Source: REEB506 sp049317545
Lineage (GTDB): Bacteria; Pseudomonadota; Alphaproteobacteria; Caulobacterales; Aquidulcibacteraceae
Length of the DNA stretch: 64,000 nt
Direction: 5' to 3'
NCBI GenBank assembly: GCA_049317545.1
Contig: JBMOIB010000004.1
Coordinates: forward strand, 1-64,000
In this document: piece by piece, positions 52,813 to 61,912 of the stretch
Position numbering within the stretch: position 1 is the stretch's first letter
How the letters are laid out: each line of letters starts with the position of its first letter
Position numbers and translations under genes: made by a program
Notes under the pieces: generated by a model
Database searches by the model: none
What the model saw: only the letters and a program-made list of their open reading frames with translations
What the model was told of the DNA's origin: nothing

Positions 52813-54948
52813 ATGTCATCGCTCAAAGTCGCTGCAGCCGCCGCTGCGGCGGCGTTTTTGTCCGGCTGCGCCGCCATGACCACCATGATGTCCGAACGCT
52901 CGGACCCGTTCACCTACATGGAAGAGGTCGAGGGCGAACGCGCGCTCGCTTGGGTCCGCGCCCAAAACGCCCGCAGCTTGGCGGCGCTCGAGGCCGACCC
53001 CCGCTTTGCGGCCTTGCAGGCCGACGCGCGCGCGATCGTGAACGCCCGCGATCGCTTGCCGCTCGGCGCCGTGCGCAACGGCTATGTCTACAATTTCTGG
53101 CAGGACGAGGGGCAGGTCCGCGGCGCCTGGCGGCGGGCCTCGATCGAGACCTACGCGGCGGGCAAGCCGACCTGGGAAACGCTCCTCGACGTCGACGCGC
53201 TTTCCGCAGCGGAAGGCAAGAACTGGGTGTTTCAGGGGGCGACGTGCCTCGCGCCTGACGGCGTGCGTTGCATGCTGCGGCTCTCGAACGGCGGCAAAGA
53301 CGCCGCGGTGCGGCGCGAATTCGACATCTCGACCAAATCATTCGTCCCGGGCGGCTTCGCCGTGCCGGAGGCGAAGAGCGACATCCAGTGGAAGGACGCC
53401 GACACGCTCTTCGTAGCTACCGACTGGGGCCCGGGAACGCTGTCGAAATCGGGCTATCCGATCGTCGTGAAGGAATGGAAGCGCGGGACCCCGCTGGAAT
53501 CCGCGCGGGAGATCGTGCGCGGCGCGGTCGACGACGTCGGCATGTTCCTCCAGGCCTTCAACGGCGAGGACGGCGATCGGATCGTCATCGCCGCCCAGGC
53601 CCAGACGTTCTTTTCATCCGCCTACAAACGATTGGACGCGCCGGGCGGTCCGCAGGCGCTCACATTGCCTGGCCGCACCTCGCTGCGCGGTCTGCACAAG
53701 GGCGAGCTCGTCTTCAGCACTGAAGAGGATTGGGCGCCGGCCGGCGCTGCGGCCAAGTTCGCACGCGGATCGCTGCTTTCCATTCCCGCAACGCAGGCCG
53801 CGACCCCCGCTCCGCCGGTGCGCCTTCTCTATGGCCCAGGCCCGCGCGAGAGCGTCGAAGATGCTACCGTCGCCAAGGATGCAGTTCTCGTCGCCGTGAA
53901 CCGTAACGTGCGCGCAAGCCTCGTGCGTCTGACCTTCGACGGCCGGTCCTGGATCGAGAGCCCCATCCCATTGCCGCCAAACGGCGCGGTGGCGATCTCG
54001 GGCGCCTCATCGGATTCCTCGACGGCCTTCGCCGTTTTCGAGGATTTCCTCCGCCCTGACACGCTCTACGCGATCGACGCGCGGGCCGGCTCGGCCAAGC
54101 CCGTGCGCGCGCTCCCGGCGCAGTTCGACGCCGCACGCTTCACGTCCGAACAGTTTGAAGCGGTGAGCCGCGACGGAACGAAGGTCCCGTACTTCGTGGT
54201 CCGCCCAAAGGACATGAAGCTCGACGGCGCCAATCCCACGCTGCTGTACGGCTATGGCGGGTTCCAGATTTCGATGAACCCGGCCTATTCGCCGTTTGTC
54301 GGCAAGCTGTGGCTCGAGCGCGGCGGCGTGTACGTCATCGCCAACATCCGCGGCGGCGGCGAATTCGGCCCCGCCTGGCACCAGGCCGGCCTGAAGACGA
54401 AACGTCAGGTCGTCTATGACGATTTCATCGCGGTCGCTGAAGATCTCGTCGCGCGCAAGATCACATCGCCACGGCGTCTCGGCATCATGGGCGGGTCGAA
54501 CGGCGGCCTTCTGATGGGCGTGATGCTGGCCCAGCGCCCCGAATTGTTCCGCGCCGCAGTCGTGCAGGTGCCGCTGCTCGACATGCTGCGCTTCAACACC
54601 CTGCTCGCCGGCGCGTCCTGGGTCGACGAATACGGCGATCCGACGATCGGGCCGAACGGCAAACCGACGCATCCGGACGAACGCCAGTTCCTCGAGAAGC
54701 TCTCGCCCTACGCAAATCTGCGCAAACGGCCTGACTTCCCGGTCCCCTTCCTCGTGACATCAACCAAAGACGATCGGGTCCATCCGGCGCACGCGCGCAA
54801 ATACGGCGCGCGCCTCGAGGCCCTCGGCATGCCGTTTTACTATTACGAGAACATCGACGGCGGGCATGCTGCGGCCGCCAACCTTCAGGAGCAGGCGACG
54901 CGCCGGGCGCTGGAGATGACCTATCTTATGCAGCGGCTGATGGATTGA
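52813..54948 (+). CDS. Prolyl-oligopeptidase family (S9) lipoprotein
   Basis: A 711-residue exported serine peptidase. The signal ends in a lipobox (AAFLSGC, Cys19), so it is likely an outer- or inner-membrane-anchored lipoprotein. A beta-propeller (about 60-430) precedes the hydrolase domain. The nucleophile is in IMGGSNGGLLMGVML, the Asp in TSTKDDRVHPAHAR and the His in IDGGHAAAANLQEQ. NIRGGGEFGPAWHQAGLK is typical of S9A. It probably degrades peptides in the periplasm. The symporter gene starts nine bases after its stop, suggesting cotranscribed peptide and amino-acid use. Confidence 0.92.
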   Translation: MSSLKVAAAAAAAAFLSGCAAMTTMMSERSDPFTYMEEVEGERALAWVRAQNARSLAALEADPRFAALQADARAIVNARDRLPLGAVRNGYVYNFWQDEGQVRGAWRRASIETYAAGKPTWETLLDVDALSAAEGKNWVFQGATCLAPDGVRCMLRLSNGGKDAAVRREFDISTKSFVPGGFAVPEAKSDIQWKDADTLFVATDWGPGTLSKSGYPIVVKEWKRGTPLESAREIVRGAVDDVGMFLQAFNGEDGDRIVIAAQAQTFFSSAYKRLDAPGGPQALTLPGRTSLRGLHKGELVFSTEEDWAPAGAAAKFARGSLLSIPATQAATPAPPVRLLYGPGPRESVEDATVAKDAVLVAVNRNVRASLVRLTFDGRSWIESPIPLPPNGAVAISGASSDSSTAFAVFEDFLRPDTLYAIDARAGSAKPVRALPAQFDAARFTSEQFEAVSRDGTKVPYFVVRPKDMKLDGANPTLLYGYGGFQISMNPAYSPFVGKLWLERGGVYVIANIRGGGEFGPAWHQAGLKTKRQVVYDDFIAVAEDLVARKITSPRRLGIMGGSNGGLLMGVMLAQRPELFRAAVVQVPLLDMLRFNTLLAGASWVDEYGDPTIGPNGKPTHPDERQFLEKLSPYANLRKRPDFPVPFLVTSTKDDRVHPAHARKYGARLEALGMPFYYYENIDGGHAAAANLQEQATRRALEMTYLMQRLMD

Positions 54949-54956
54949 GGCTGACC

Positions 54957-56234
54957 ATGTCCCGCTCGTTCTCGCTCTTCATCCTGATCGGCATGATCCT
55001 CGGCATCGCCGCCGGCGCGGCGATCTATCATTACCTGCCGCCCGAGCAGGCGACGCAATGGGCCGACGGCTTCAAGATCGTCACCGACATCTTCCTGCGC
55101 CTCATCAAAATGATCATCGCGCCGCTGGTGTTCTCCACCCTGGTCGCCGGCATCGCGCACATGGGATCAGGCTCGGCGCTCGGCCGCATCGGCCTGCGCA
55201 CCATGGCCTGGTTCCTCGGCGCATCGCTCGTGTCGCTGTCGCTTGGGCTCGTCGCGGTGACGATCCTGCAGCCCGGCGCCGGCTTGAATCTGCCATTGCC
55301 GCCAGCCGACGCGAAAAGCGGCATCCAGGCGTCGGCGCTTTCGCTCAAGGATTTCCTCACCCACGTCTTCCCGAAGTCATTCTTCGAGGCGATGGCGACC
55401 AACGAGATCCTGCAGATCGTCGTTTTCTCGATTTTCGTCGGCGTCGCGCTTGGATCGCTTGGAGAGAAGGCCAAAACGTTGGTCCATATCGCCGAGCAGC
55501 TCGTCGACGTGATGCTGAAAATCACAGGCTATGTGATGCTCGTCGCGCCGATCGCGGTGTTCGCCGCCATCGCCGCCACCGTCGCCAAGCACGGCCTGGA
55601 GATTCTGCTCACCTACGGCAAGTTCATCGTCGGCTTCTATGCAGCGCTCGTCGTGCTTTGGGTGGTGCTCTTGCTCGCGAGTACGGCCGTGCTGGGCCTG
55701 CGCACGTTCGGGCTCATCGGCCAGTTGCGCGAACCGATCCTGCTCGCCTTCTCCACCGCAAGTTCCGAGGCCGCCTACCCGCGCACCATGGAAGCGCTGC
55801 GCAGGTTCGGCGTTCCCAAACGCATCTCGGGTTTCGTCCTGCCGCTTGGCTATTCGTTCAATCTCGACGGCTCGATGATGTACTGCACCTTCGCGACGAT
55901 CTTCATCGCGCAGGCCTATGGGATCGAACTCACCTGGGCCCAGAAGCTCACCATGCTGCTGCTGCTCATGTTGACCTCCAAGGGCATGGCCGGGGTGCCG
56001 AGGGCGTCGCTCGTCGTCATCGCCGCGACATTGGCGTTCTTTAAGATCCCGGAAGCGGGCCTTCTGCTGATCCTTGCGATCGATCAATTCCTCGACATGG
56101 GCCGCAGCGCCACCAATGTCGTCGGCAACGCGGTCGCCACAGCCGTGACGGCGAAGTGGGAGAAAGTGCTCAAGGACGGCCCCGCGGACGAGGACGAGGA
56201 GCCCCCAAAGCAGCCGCAGGCGTTGCCGGCCTGA
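54957..56234 (+). CDS. Dicarboxylate/amino acid:cation symporter (DAACS)
   Basis: A 425-residue GltP/DctA-type transporter with about eight membrane helices and two re-entrant loops. Markers are FLRLIKMIIAPLVFSTLVAG, FSTASSEAAYPRTMEALRRF (serine-rich loop) and GYSFNLDGSMMYCTFATIFI. RSATNVVGNAVATAV is the substrate-binding region. It imports glutamate, aspartate or C4-dicarboxylates with Na+ or H+. The acidic C-terminal tail (DEDEEPPKQPQ) is extra. It probably forms an operon with the S9 peptidase. Confidence 0.95.
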   Translation: MSRSFSLFILIGMILGIAAGAAIYHYLPPEQATQWADGFKIVTDIFLRLIKMIIAPLVFSTLVAGIAHMGSGSALGRIGLRTMAWFLGASLVSLSLGLVAVTILQPGAGLNLPLPPADAKSGIQASALSLKDFLTHVFPKSFFEAMATNEILQIVVFSIFVGVALGSLGEKAKTLVHIAEQLVDVMLKITGYVMLVAPIAVFAAIAATVAKHGLEILLTYGKFIVGFYAALVVLWVVLLLASTAVLGLRTFGLIGQLREPILLAFSTASSEAAYPRTMEALRRFGVPKRISGFVLPLGYSFNLDGSMMYCTFATIFIAQAYGIELTWAQKLTMLLLLMLTSKGMAGVPRASLVVIAATLAFFKIPEAGLLLILAIDQFLDMGRSATNVVGNAVATAVTAKWEKVLKDGPADEDEEPPKQPQALPA

Positions 56235-56256
56235 TCGAATAGGTTAGGGTGAGCCC

Positions 56257-56595
56257 ATGACTTGGTGGCGAATTTTCGCGGCGATCCTGGCGTTTGCGCT
56301 TATCGGCGCGATCGGCTGGGCGATTTTGACGTCCGGCGAGTTGCACGGCGACATCTGGCAACAGGGCGGCGTCATCCTGACGTTGCCTTGGGGCGTCGTA
56401 GCGATGCTCGACCTCTATGTCGGCTTTGCCCTGATGGCGATGATCATGATGCTGGCCGAACGCTCGTTCGTGATCGGCATCCTGTGGGCCCTGCCCATGC
56501 TCGCGCTCGGCAACGTCTGGGCGGCGATCTGGCTGATCGTGCGCCTGCCCAGCCTCTCGCGCAGGCTTACCGCGCCAGATTGGCCGAGCGGCTGA
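56257..56595 (+). CDS. DUF1475-like small membrane protein
   Basis: A 112-residue protein with three hydrophobic helices. WRIFAAILAFALIGAIGWAI, WGVVAMLDLYVGFALMAMIM and VIGILWALPMLALGNVWAAI follow the DUF1475 pattern, a family without known function. It follows the symporter by 22 bp and may share its transcript. Its last 29 bases overlap the convergent oxyR gene. Confidence 0.75.
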   Translation: MTWWRIFAAILAFALIGAIGWAILTSGELHGDIWQQGGVILTLPWGVVAMLDLYVGFALMAMIMMLAERSFVIGILWALPMLALGNVWAAIWLIVRLPSLSRRLTAPDWPSG

Positions 56596-57508
56596 TCAGT
56601 TCGCGCAGCGTCTGACCCAAAAGGCGGCATTCGTCGCTGCGCGGGCTACCCGCCCGCCATGCAATCGCCAGCGACCGGCCGACGATCGGCGCAGAGAACG
56701 GTCGAACGTCGACGGCCGCCCCGGTTGCCGCCCCAGCATCGGACGCGAGCCGCGGCAGCAACGTTACGCCCATGCCGCCAGCGACCATCTGAACCAAGGT
56801 GTAGAGGCTGGTGGCGCTGACGTCGGCGGATTGCCGGCGCGGCGGCGCGCCGCACACGCGCAGGGAATGGTCGCGCAGACAATGTCCGTCTTCGAGGAGC
56901 AGCACCTCCTCCCCGGCCAGATCGTCCGGCGTCAGCGTCGCCCGATCTGACAGCGGATGCCCTTTCGGCGAGGCAAGCAGGAATTCGTCCTCGCCGATCA
57001 CGTCAAACTCGATCCCGCTGGCCTCGTAGGGCAAGGCGATGATCGCCGCGTCGAGGCCGCGCGCCCGCAATTGCTCGATCAGGCGGATCGAAACGTCCTC
57101 ACGCAAAAGCAGGCGCAAGCTCGGAAACCGCGCCTTGAGTTCGGGCAGGGCCCGCGGCAGCAGAAACGGCGCGATGGTTGGGATTGCCCCGAGCCTGAAG
57201 GGTCCGACGAGTGGTCCAGCCGACCCGTGCAGCGCCCGCACGAGTTCTTCGGTCTCGGAAAGCACGCGGATCGCCCGCATGGCCGCCTCTTCCCCCGCGG
57301 GCGTCAGCGCCGCGCCGCGCGCGCGGTCGACCAGCGTGACGCCCAAGATCGCCTCAAGCTCCTTGATGCCGGCCGAGAGCGTCGGTTGGGTCACCCCAAC
57401 GGCGTCGGCGCCGCGGACGAATGAGCCATGCGCCTGCAGGGCCGCCAGGAATTGCAATTGCCGCAGCGTCGGCAACGCGCCGCGCGGCAGGGGATCGGCG
57501 CCATTCAT
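56567..57508 (-). CDS. oxyR: Hydrogen-peroxide regulator OxyR
   Basis: A 313-residue LysR-type redox sensor. The DNA-binding helix is GVTQPTLSAGIKELEAILG. The redox pair is Cys210 and Cys219 in LLEDGHCLRDHSLRVCG, nine residues apart as in E. coli OxyR (199/208), which form the peroxide-sensing disulfide. This separates it from ordinary LysR proteins. It is divergent from the peroxiredoxin ahpC, its expected target, across 214 bp. Its 3' end overlaps the DUF1475-like gene. Confidence 0.93.
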   Translation of the reverse strand: MNGADPLPRGALPTLRQLQFLAALQAHGSFVRGADAVGVTQPTLSAGIKELEAILGVTLVDRARGAALTPAGEEAAMRAIRVLSETEELVRALHGSAGPLVGPFRLGAIPTIAPFLLPRALPELKARFPSLRLLLREDVSIRLIEQLRARGLDAAIIALPYEASGIEFDVIGEDEFLLASPKGHPLSDRATLTPDDLAGEEVLLLEDGHCLRDHSLRVCGAPPRRQSADVSATSLYTLVQMVAGGMGVTLLPRLASDAGAATGAAVDVRPFSAPIVGRSLAIAWRAGSPRSDECRLLGQTLRELISRSANLAR

Positions 57509-57676
57509 AGAGCCACCCTATTCCATCTTCACAGCGTATCGATGCAGCCATTTAGCCCACGCAGGCGGCGGCCTCAAGGGCAGACAGTCCAGCTATTGAC
57601 GCGACCAAAGGGCGAACGCGCATGGTATAGAGCCCTTCGATTGGCCCTATCGCCACAATCTCTTTGCCTCGCAGGT

Positions 57677-57695
57677 GCGAATTCGCATATGCGAA
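57677..57695. promoter_or_regulatory. Overlapping palindromes upstream of ahpC
   Basis: GCGAATTCGC (57677-57686) and TTCGCATATGCGAA (57682-57695) are both perfect and overlap, giving alternating TGCGAA/TTCGCA units. They lie about 28 bases before the ahpC start. This suits a repressor or an OxyR-related operator, but the classical ATAG-N7-CTAT OxyR spacing is not visible. Confidence 0.4.
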
Positions 57696-57722
57696 CGCCC
57701 TCTCTTAACTTGGAGTCCAGAA

Positions 57723-58277
57723 ATGCTCGGAATCGGCGAGAAACTGCCTGAGTTCAAAATCACCGGCGTGAAGCCCGGCTTCAATGCGCACGAGGAAAAG
57801 GGCGTCTCGGCGTTCGAAGCGCTCGACCAGGACTCCTTCCCGGGCAAGTGGAAGGTCATCTACTTTTACCCGAAGGACTTCACCTTCGTATGCCCGACCG
57901 AGATCGCCGAATTCGGCCGCCTCGCCAAAGAATTCGAAGCCCGTGACGCCATCGTGCTCGGCGGCTCGAGCGACAACGAATTCGTCAAGCTGGCTTGGCG
58001 CCGCGACCACAAGGACCTCAACAAGCTCGGTCATTGGCAATTCGCCGACACCAACGGCTCGCTGATTGACGGCCTCGGCGTGCGCTCGCCGGACGGCGTC
58101 GCGTATCGCGCCACGTTCGTGGTCGATCCGCACAACGTCATCCAGCACGTCTACGTCACGAACCTGAACGTGGGCCGCAACCCGCAAGACACGCTGCGCG
58201 TGCTCGACGCGCTGCAGACCGACGAACTGTGCCCCTGCAACCGCCCGGTCGGCGGTAACGTTCTGAAAGCGGCCTAA
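57723..58277 (+). CDS. ahpC: Alkyl hydroperoxide reductase C-type peroxiredoxin
   Basis: A 184-residue 2-Cys peroxiredoxin. The peroxidatic Cys57 is in KDFTFVCPTEIAEFG. The resolving region is ELCPCNRPVGG (Cys170, Cys172); the CPC arrangement is like mycobacterial AhpC, which is reduced by AhpD rather than AhpF. The start at 57723 is used because homology begins at LGIGEKLPEFKITGV. AhpD follows 224 bp downstream and oxyR is divergent, so this is a peroxide-defence unit under likely OxyR control. Confidence 0.95.
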   Translation: MLGIGEKLPEFKITGVKPGFNAHEEKGVSAFEALDQDSFPGKWKVIYFYPKDFTFVCPTEIAEFGRLAKEFEARDAIVLGGSSDNEFVKLAWRRDHKDLNKLGHWQFADTNGSLIDGLGVRSPDGVAYRATFVVDPHNVIQHVYVTNLNVGRNPQDTLRVLDALQTDELCPCNRPVGGNVLKAA

Positions 58278-58354
58278 CCGCCGCCCGCGCTCGCGCCGCC
58301 GCCCTCCCCCCTGGGCCGCTGGCGGCGCGAGCGGTTTCTATGATGCTGCGCTCA

Positions 58355-58473
58355 CCCTCCCCCAGCGGGGGAGGGTTGGGAGGGGGAGATGGGCGCTGCG
58401 ACGCCCAAAGCGGCGCTCTGCCCCCCAAAGCCTGCGGTTCTCCCAACCCCCGCCCCTCCCCGCTGGGGAGGGG
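58355..58473. repeat. Nested inverted repeat (BIME-like) between ahpC and ahpD
   Basis: Two perfect nine-base-pair hairpins, CCCTCCCCC-AGC-GGGGGAGGG (58355-58375) and CCCCTCCCC-GCT-GGGGAGGGG (58453-58473), flank a further exact pair GGGTTGGGAG (58373-58382)/CTCCCAACCC (58440-58449). It could fold into a large stem. It is probably a dispersed repeat and may reduce or separate ahpD expression. Confidence 0.75.
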
Positions 58474-58501
58474 ACTTGCTGTTATTCAATGGAGTTCAGC
58501 C

Positions 58502-59035
58502 ATGTCCCTCGACGCCCTGCGCGACGCACTTCCCGATTACGCCAAGGACCAGAAGCTCAATCTCGGGTCGCTGGCGGCGGAAACGCTGCTGACCGACCAG
58601 CAAAAGTGGGGCTGTTTTCTCGCCTCGGCGCATGCCGTCGGCGTGCCTTCGGTCGTACAAGCGATCGAAGCCGAAACCGCTGAAAAGCTCGCTCCGGAAG
58701 CAGCGACCGCCGCCAAGGCCGCCGCGGCGATCATGGCTATGAACAACGTCTATTATCGGTCCATGCACCTTCTGCAGAACCAGGAATACCGCACCCTGCG
58801 GGCCGGCCTGCGCATGAACGTCCTGATGAACCCGGGCGTCGACAAGACCGACTTTGAACTCTGGTCGCTCGCCGTTTCCGCGATCAACGGCTGCGGCATG
58901 TGCCTGGACAGCCATGAGGAGGAATTGCGCAAGCGCGATCTGCCCAACACGCACATCCAGGCCGCGATCCGCATCGCCGCCGTGGTCAACGCCGCAAGCG
59001 CTGTGATGCGCGCCGAGGCGGCGCGCGCGGCCTAG
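58502..59035 (+). CDS. ahpD: Alkylhydroperoxidase AhpD
   Basis: A 177-residue carboxymuconolactone-decarboxylase-fold protein. The catalytic motif GCGMCLDSHEEELRKRD gives Cys131, Cys134 and His138, with Glu119 upstream in DFELWSLAVSAING. This is the proton-relay set of mycobacterial AhpD, which recycles AhpC using lipoylated proteins. The start at 58502 gives immediate homology (MSLDALRDALPDYAKDQ). It follows ahpC across a repeat-bearing gap, and is convergent with the hybrid kinase (overlap of 4 bp). Confidence 0.94.
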   Translation: MSLDALRDALPDYAKDQKLNLGSLAAETLLTDQQKWGCFLASAHAVGVPSVVQAIEAETAEKLAPEAATAAKAAAAIMAMNNVYYRSMHLLQNQEYRTLRAGLRMNVLMNPGVDKTDFELWSLAVSAINGCGMCLDSHEEELRKRDLPNTHIQAAIRIAAVVNAASAVMRAEAARAA

Positions 59036-61716
59036 CCGACGCGGGCGGTGCGTTCTTCGCCAGCGGGAGACGCGCCGCCAATCGCGAACCGGGCGATCGC
59101 GGCGGCGAGCGTGGCCCGATCGACCGGCTTGACCAGATGTTCGCACGCGCCGAGCTGCAGCGACGTGCGGCGGTCGTCGTCGATCGAATAGACCACCACC
59201 GGGATGTCGCGGGTCGCGACGGCGCTCTTGAGCGCAGTCAGGATCGACCAGCCCGATCCGTCGGGAAGGCCAATATCGAGCACGATCAGAGCCGGCAGGT
59301 TTTCACGGGTCCGCGCCAACCCTTCAAAGCCGCGCGACGCGCCGCAGACCTGTAGTCCAAGCGTCGACGCGGCCCGCGCCACGAGATCGCGCGCATCCGC
59401 GCCGTCTTCAATGACGAGCACATAACGACCGGCCGGCGCCGGCCCCTCCGGGCCCGCACTTAGAACCTCGCCGTAGCGGGCCGCGATCGTCAGCTCGAAA
59501 GTTGAGCCGACGCCGGGCGCGCTGCGCACGCTGACGTCGCCGCCCAACAGCATCGCCAATCGCCGCGTGATCGCGAGGCCGAGCCCTGTGCCGCCGAACG
59601 TGGCGCTGGTCGAAGCGTCGGCCTGAACGAACGGCTGGAACAGCCGTGAGACCTGCTCGGCTGTCATGCCGATTCCAGTATCCTCCACGCGGATGCGGGC
59701 GAGCCCGTCTGCGACCTCGGCATGCAGCGCCACGCGCCCGTCGGATGTGAACTTGGCGGCGTTGGAGAGCAGATTGAGCACGCATTGGCGCAATTTCACA
59801 GAATCGGTGCGCAGTTCGGCGAATGCCGGATCGATCTCGCACGTGAGATCGACATTGCGTCCGCGCGCAGCGATCTCGACGGTCGCAACCGCCTCGCGCA
59901 GCAGTGCGGCGGCGTCGACGTTCTCGATGTTCAACTCCATACGCCCGGCCTCGATCTTGGAGAAATCGAGAACTTCGTTGATGAGGCTGAGCAGATGGCG
60001 CGCAGCGCCGCGGATGCGCTCGGCGTCCTCTGCCGAGTCCGGACGATCGTCTGCGCGCAGGTCCTCCACCAGTATCTCCGAATAGCCGATGACCGCATTG
60101 AGCGGCGTTCGCAATTCGTGGCTCATGTTGGCGAGGAACGCCGACTTCGCGGCGCTCGCCTCCTCGGCCTGCACCCGCGCAGCGTCGAACTTGCGCTCTA
60201 GTTCCTTGCGCGCCGTGATGTCGCGCCCAACCGCGATCCAACGTCGTTCACCCGACTCAGGATCGAGCGTGGCGGACAGAGAGACGTCAACGATCCGGGG
60301 TTCGCCGTCCTTCGTGTACTGGACGATTTCCCCACGATACGGCGCGCCGGCGACAACGGCGGTGCGCATCGCCGTCAAGGTCGCCGGATCGGTCTGCGGA
60401 CCGCGGAAGACCAAGTCGACGCGATGGCCGCGCACGTCCTCAAGGCAAAAGCCGCCAGCGGCCAATTGCGTCTCGTTGGCCCAGGCGATCCGCCCTTCGC
60501 CGTCGAAGATCAGGATGGAATCCGTCGCGGCGCGTGCGACGAGGGCGAGCTCCTCGGCCTGACGACGCGCGGCGATGAATTCCGCGGTGCGCTCCGCAAC
60601 CCGCGTCTCGAGCATGCGCCGCTCTTCGTCGAGCGCAGCGGCGAGGCGATCGCGCTGCAGGATGGCCTGTCGAAATGCTTCGACGCCATTGGCGAGACGC
60701 CCGAAGTCGTTGCCGAGATGAAGATCAGCGGGGGACGCCGATACGTCGCCGTCGGCGATCTGCGCGATCGTCGCGATCTGGCGCCGCACCGCGCGCGTAG
60801 AGGCGCTGCTGATCGACCACGCCGCCAGCGCCGCGAGAATTGTCAACACGGCGGTCAAGCCAATGCTCTCCAGGATCGCGGTGCGGCGAGCGTCGATGCG
60901 CGCGAGGAGGAGTTCATCGAGAACAGGCGCGAGATCGCGCCAAAGGGCGTCCGCGGCGTCCTGGACTTCGAGCTCGGCGGCGTCGACTTGCGCAAGCGCC
61001 GCCGCCCGCTTCGCCCGTGACCTGCTCGTCCCGAGCTCAGTGAGCGCGCGCTCGAGGCGCAGCGAAGTCGCCTGGATCGTGCGCAGGCGCGCATCGAGCT
61101 TTTGCTCCAAGTCCGGACGTTTCAGGTTGACCAGAAAAAGATCGAACCTGGCTTCGACCTGTTCGCTCGCGACATGGATGCGGCCGAGATCCATGCGCCC
61201 GCCTGCCCCGTCTCTCGCACGCGCGGCCGCTGCTGAGGCCGCCGCCGCCATTTCGGGCAGGCGATCGATCAACAGGTCCATCGCGTAATAGCTTGGCAGT
61301 TGCGGATCGAGCACCAGAGCCGAGCCGTCCGCGACCGAACGGAGCAGGCGGTTCGCCGGCTGCACGAGTTCGTCCGGATCGTCCGCAGTTTCGGCGATTG
61401 CGAATAGGCGCCGCGCGTGCCGCTCCGCGCCAAACAGGGCGTCGGTGCGGGCCGCCTTTTGCTCCAGCCGGGCGATGGCGCCCAGCACCTCGGCATCGAG
61501 ATCGCCCTTCGCGCGCGCGGCGGCGTTGATCACCGCCCAAACGTCGCGCGCATGCGCGAGGCCGGCGCGTTCCCGCTCAGCGATGTCGACGTCGCGCATC
61601 AAGGTGTGGGCGAGGACGCCGCCGACGACGAACGCCGGCGCGAGCGCGAGCGCCATCGCCGCAGCCAGTTTCGGCGCCAGATCGAGATCGGCCCAGGTTT
61701 TTCGCAGCTTTACCAT
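59032..61716 (-). CDS. Hybrid sensor histidine kinase (HAMP-PAS-HisKA-HATPase-REC)
   Basis: An 894-residue hybrid kinase. TM1 at about 16-38, a periplasmic helical sensor (about 40-280), TM2 at about 283-303, HAMP (about 305-357), coiled coil, PAS (about 385-505). HisKA carries His533 in FLANMSHELRTPLNAVIGYS, then HATPase_c (NLLSNAAKFTSDGR, FGGTGLGLAITRRL). The C-terminal receiver has Asp814 in LIVLDIGLPDGSGW. There is no output domain. The kinase core and receiver closely resemble the hybrid kinase at 11.5-13.6 kb, suggesting a duplicated sensor type with different inputs. Confidence 0.93.
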   Translation of the reverse strand: MVKLRKTWADLDLAPKLAAAMALALAPAFVVGGVLAHTLMRDVDIAERERAGLAHARDVWAVINAAARAKGDLDAEVLGAIARLEQKAARTDALFGAERHARRLFAIAETADDPDELVQPANRLLRSVADGSALVLDPQLPSYYAMDLLIDRLPEMAAAASAAAARARDGAGGRMDLGRIHVASEQVEARFDLFLVNLKRPDLEQKLDARLRTIQATSLRLERALTELGTSRSRAKRAAALAQVDAAELEVQDAADALWRDLAPVLDELLLARIDARRTAILESIGLTAVLTILAALAAWSISSASTRAVRRQIATIAQIADGDVSASPADLHLGNDFGRLANGVEAFRQAILQRDRLAAALDEERRMLETRVAERTAEFIAARRQAEELALVARAATDSILIFDGEGRIAWANETQLAAGGFCLEDVRGHRVDLVFRGPQTDPATLTAMRTAVVAGAPYRGEIVQYTKDGEPRIVDVSLSATLDPESGERRWIAVGRDITARKELERKFDAARVQAEEASAAKSAFLANMSHELRTPLNAVIGYSEILVEDLRADDRPDSAEDAERIRGAARHLLSLINEVLDFSKIEAGRMELNIENVDAAALLREAVATVEIAARGRNVDLTCEIDPAFAELRTDSVKLRQCVLNLLSNAAKFTSDGRVALHAEVADGLARIRVEDTGIGMTAEQVSRLFQPFVQADASTSATFGGTGLGLAITRRLAMLLGGDVSVRSAPGVGSTFELTIAARYGEVLSAGPEGPAPAGRYVLVIEDGADARDLVARAASTLGLQVCGASRGFEGLARTRENLPALIVLDIGLPDGSGWSILTALKSAVATRDIPVVVYSIDDDRRTSLQLGACEHLVKPVDRATLAAAIARFAIGGASPAGEERTARVG

Positions 61717-61822
61717 GGCTGCTACGTTAAGGTTGCCGCCTTAAACGATCCTTGCCTGCGGCATTGACAGGGGCCGATCCGCCGCCTAAACGCCGTTGCT
61801 TGTAGCCCGTTCCGGGCGCAAA

Positions 61823-61850
61823 CCCCGCCCGACGCAATCGTCCGGCGGGG
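61823..61850. promoter_or_regulatory. Strong hairpin upstream of ffh
   Basis: CCCCGCCCGACG and CGTCCGGCGGGG form a 12-base stem with one mismatch and a four-base loop. On the plus strand, CATTATGTTTT follows, a partly T-rich end. It could terminate transcription approaching ffh or lie in its leader. No plus-strand gene ends nearby. Confidence 0.4.
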
Positions 61851-61872
61851 CATTATGTTTTGGCGCGTCGCG

Positions 61873-61902
61873 TAGAGACGCGCGCGGTAGAGACGCGCGC
61901 GG
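61873..61902 (+). repeat. Two 15-bp tandem repeats in the ffh leader
   Basis: TAGAGACGCGCGCGG occurs twice without gap (61873-61887 and 61888-61902), just before the ffh ribosome site GGAGGG. It may be a slippage-prone microduplication or part of a leader structure. Confidence 0.7.
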
Positions 61903-61912
61903 CGGAGGGTCG

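Noticed and set aside
57600..57660. ATAG/CTAT elements as a classical OxyR site
   Set aside because: The spacing between the ATAG and CTAT words is 16 instead of seven bases.
61873..61902. Tandem repeats as a CRISPR array
   Set aside because: Only two adjacent copies with no spacers, and no cas genes in the window.
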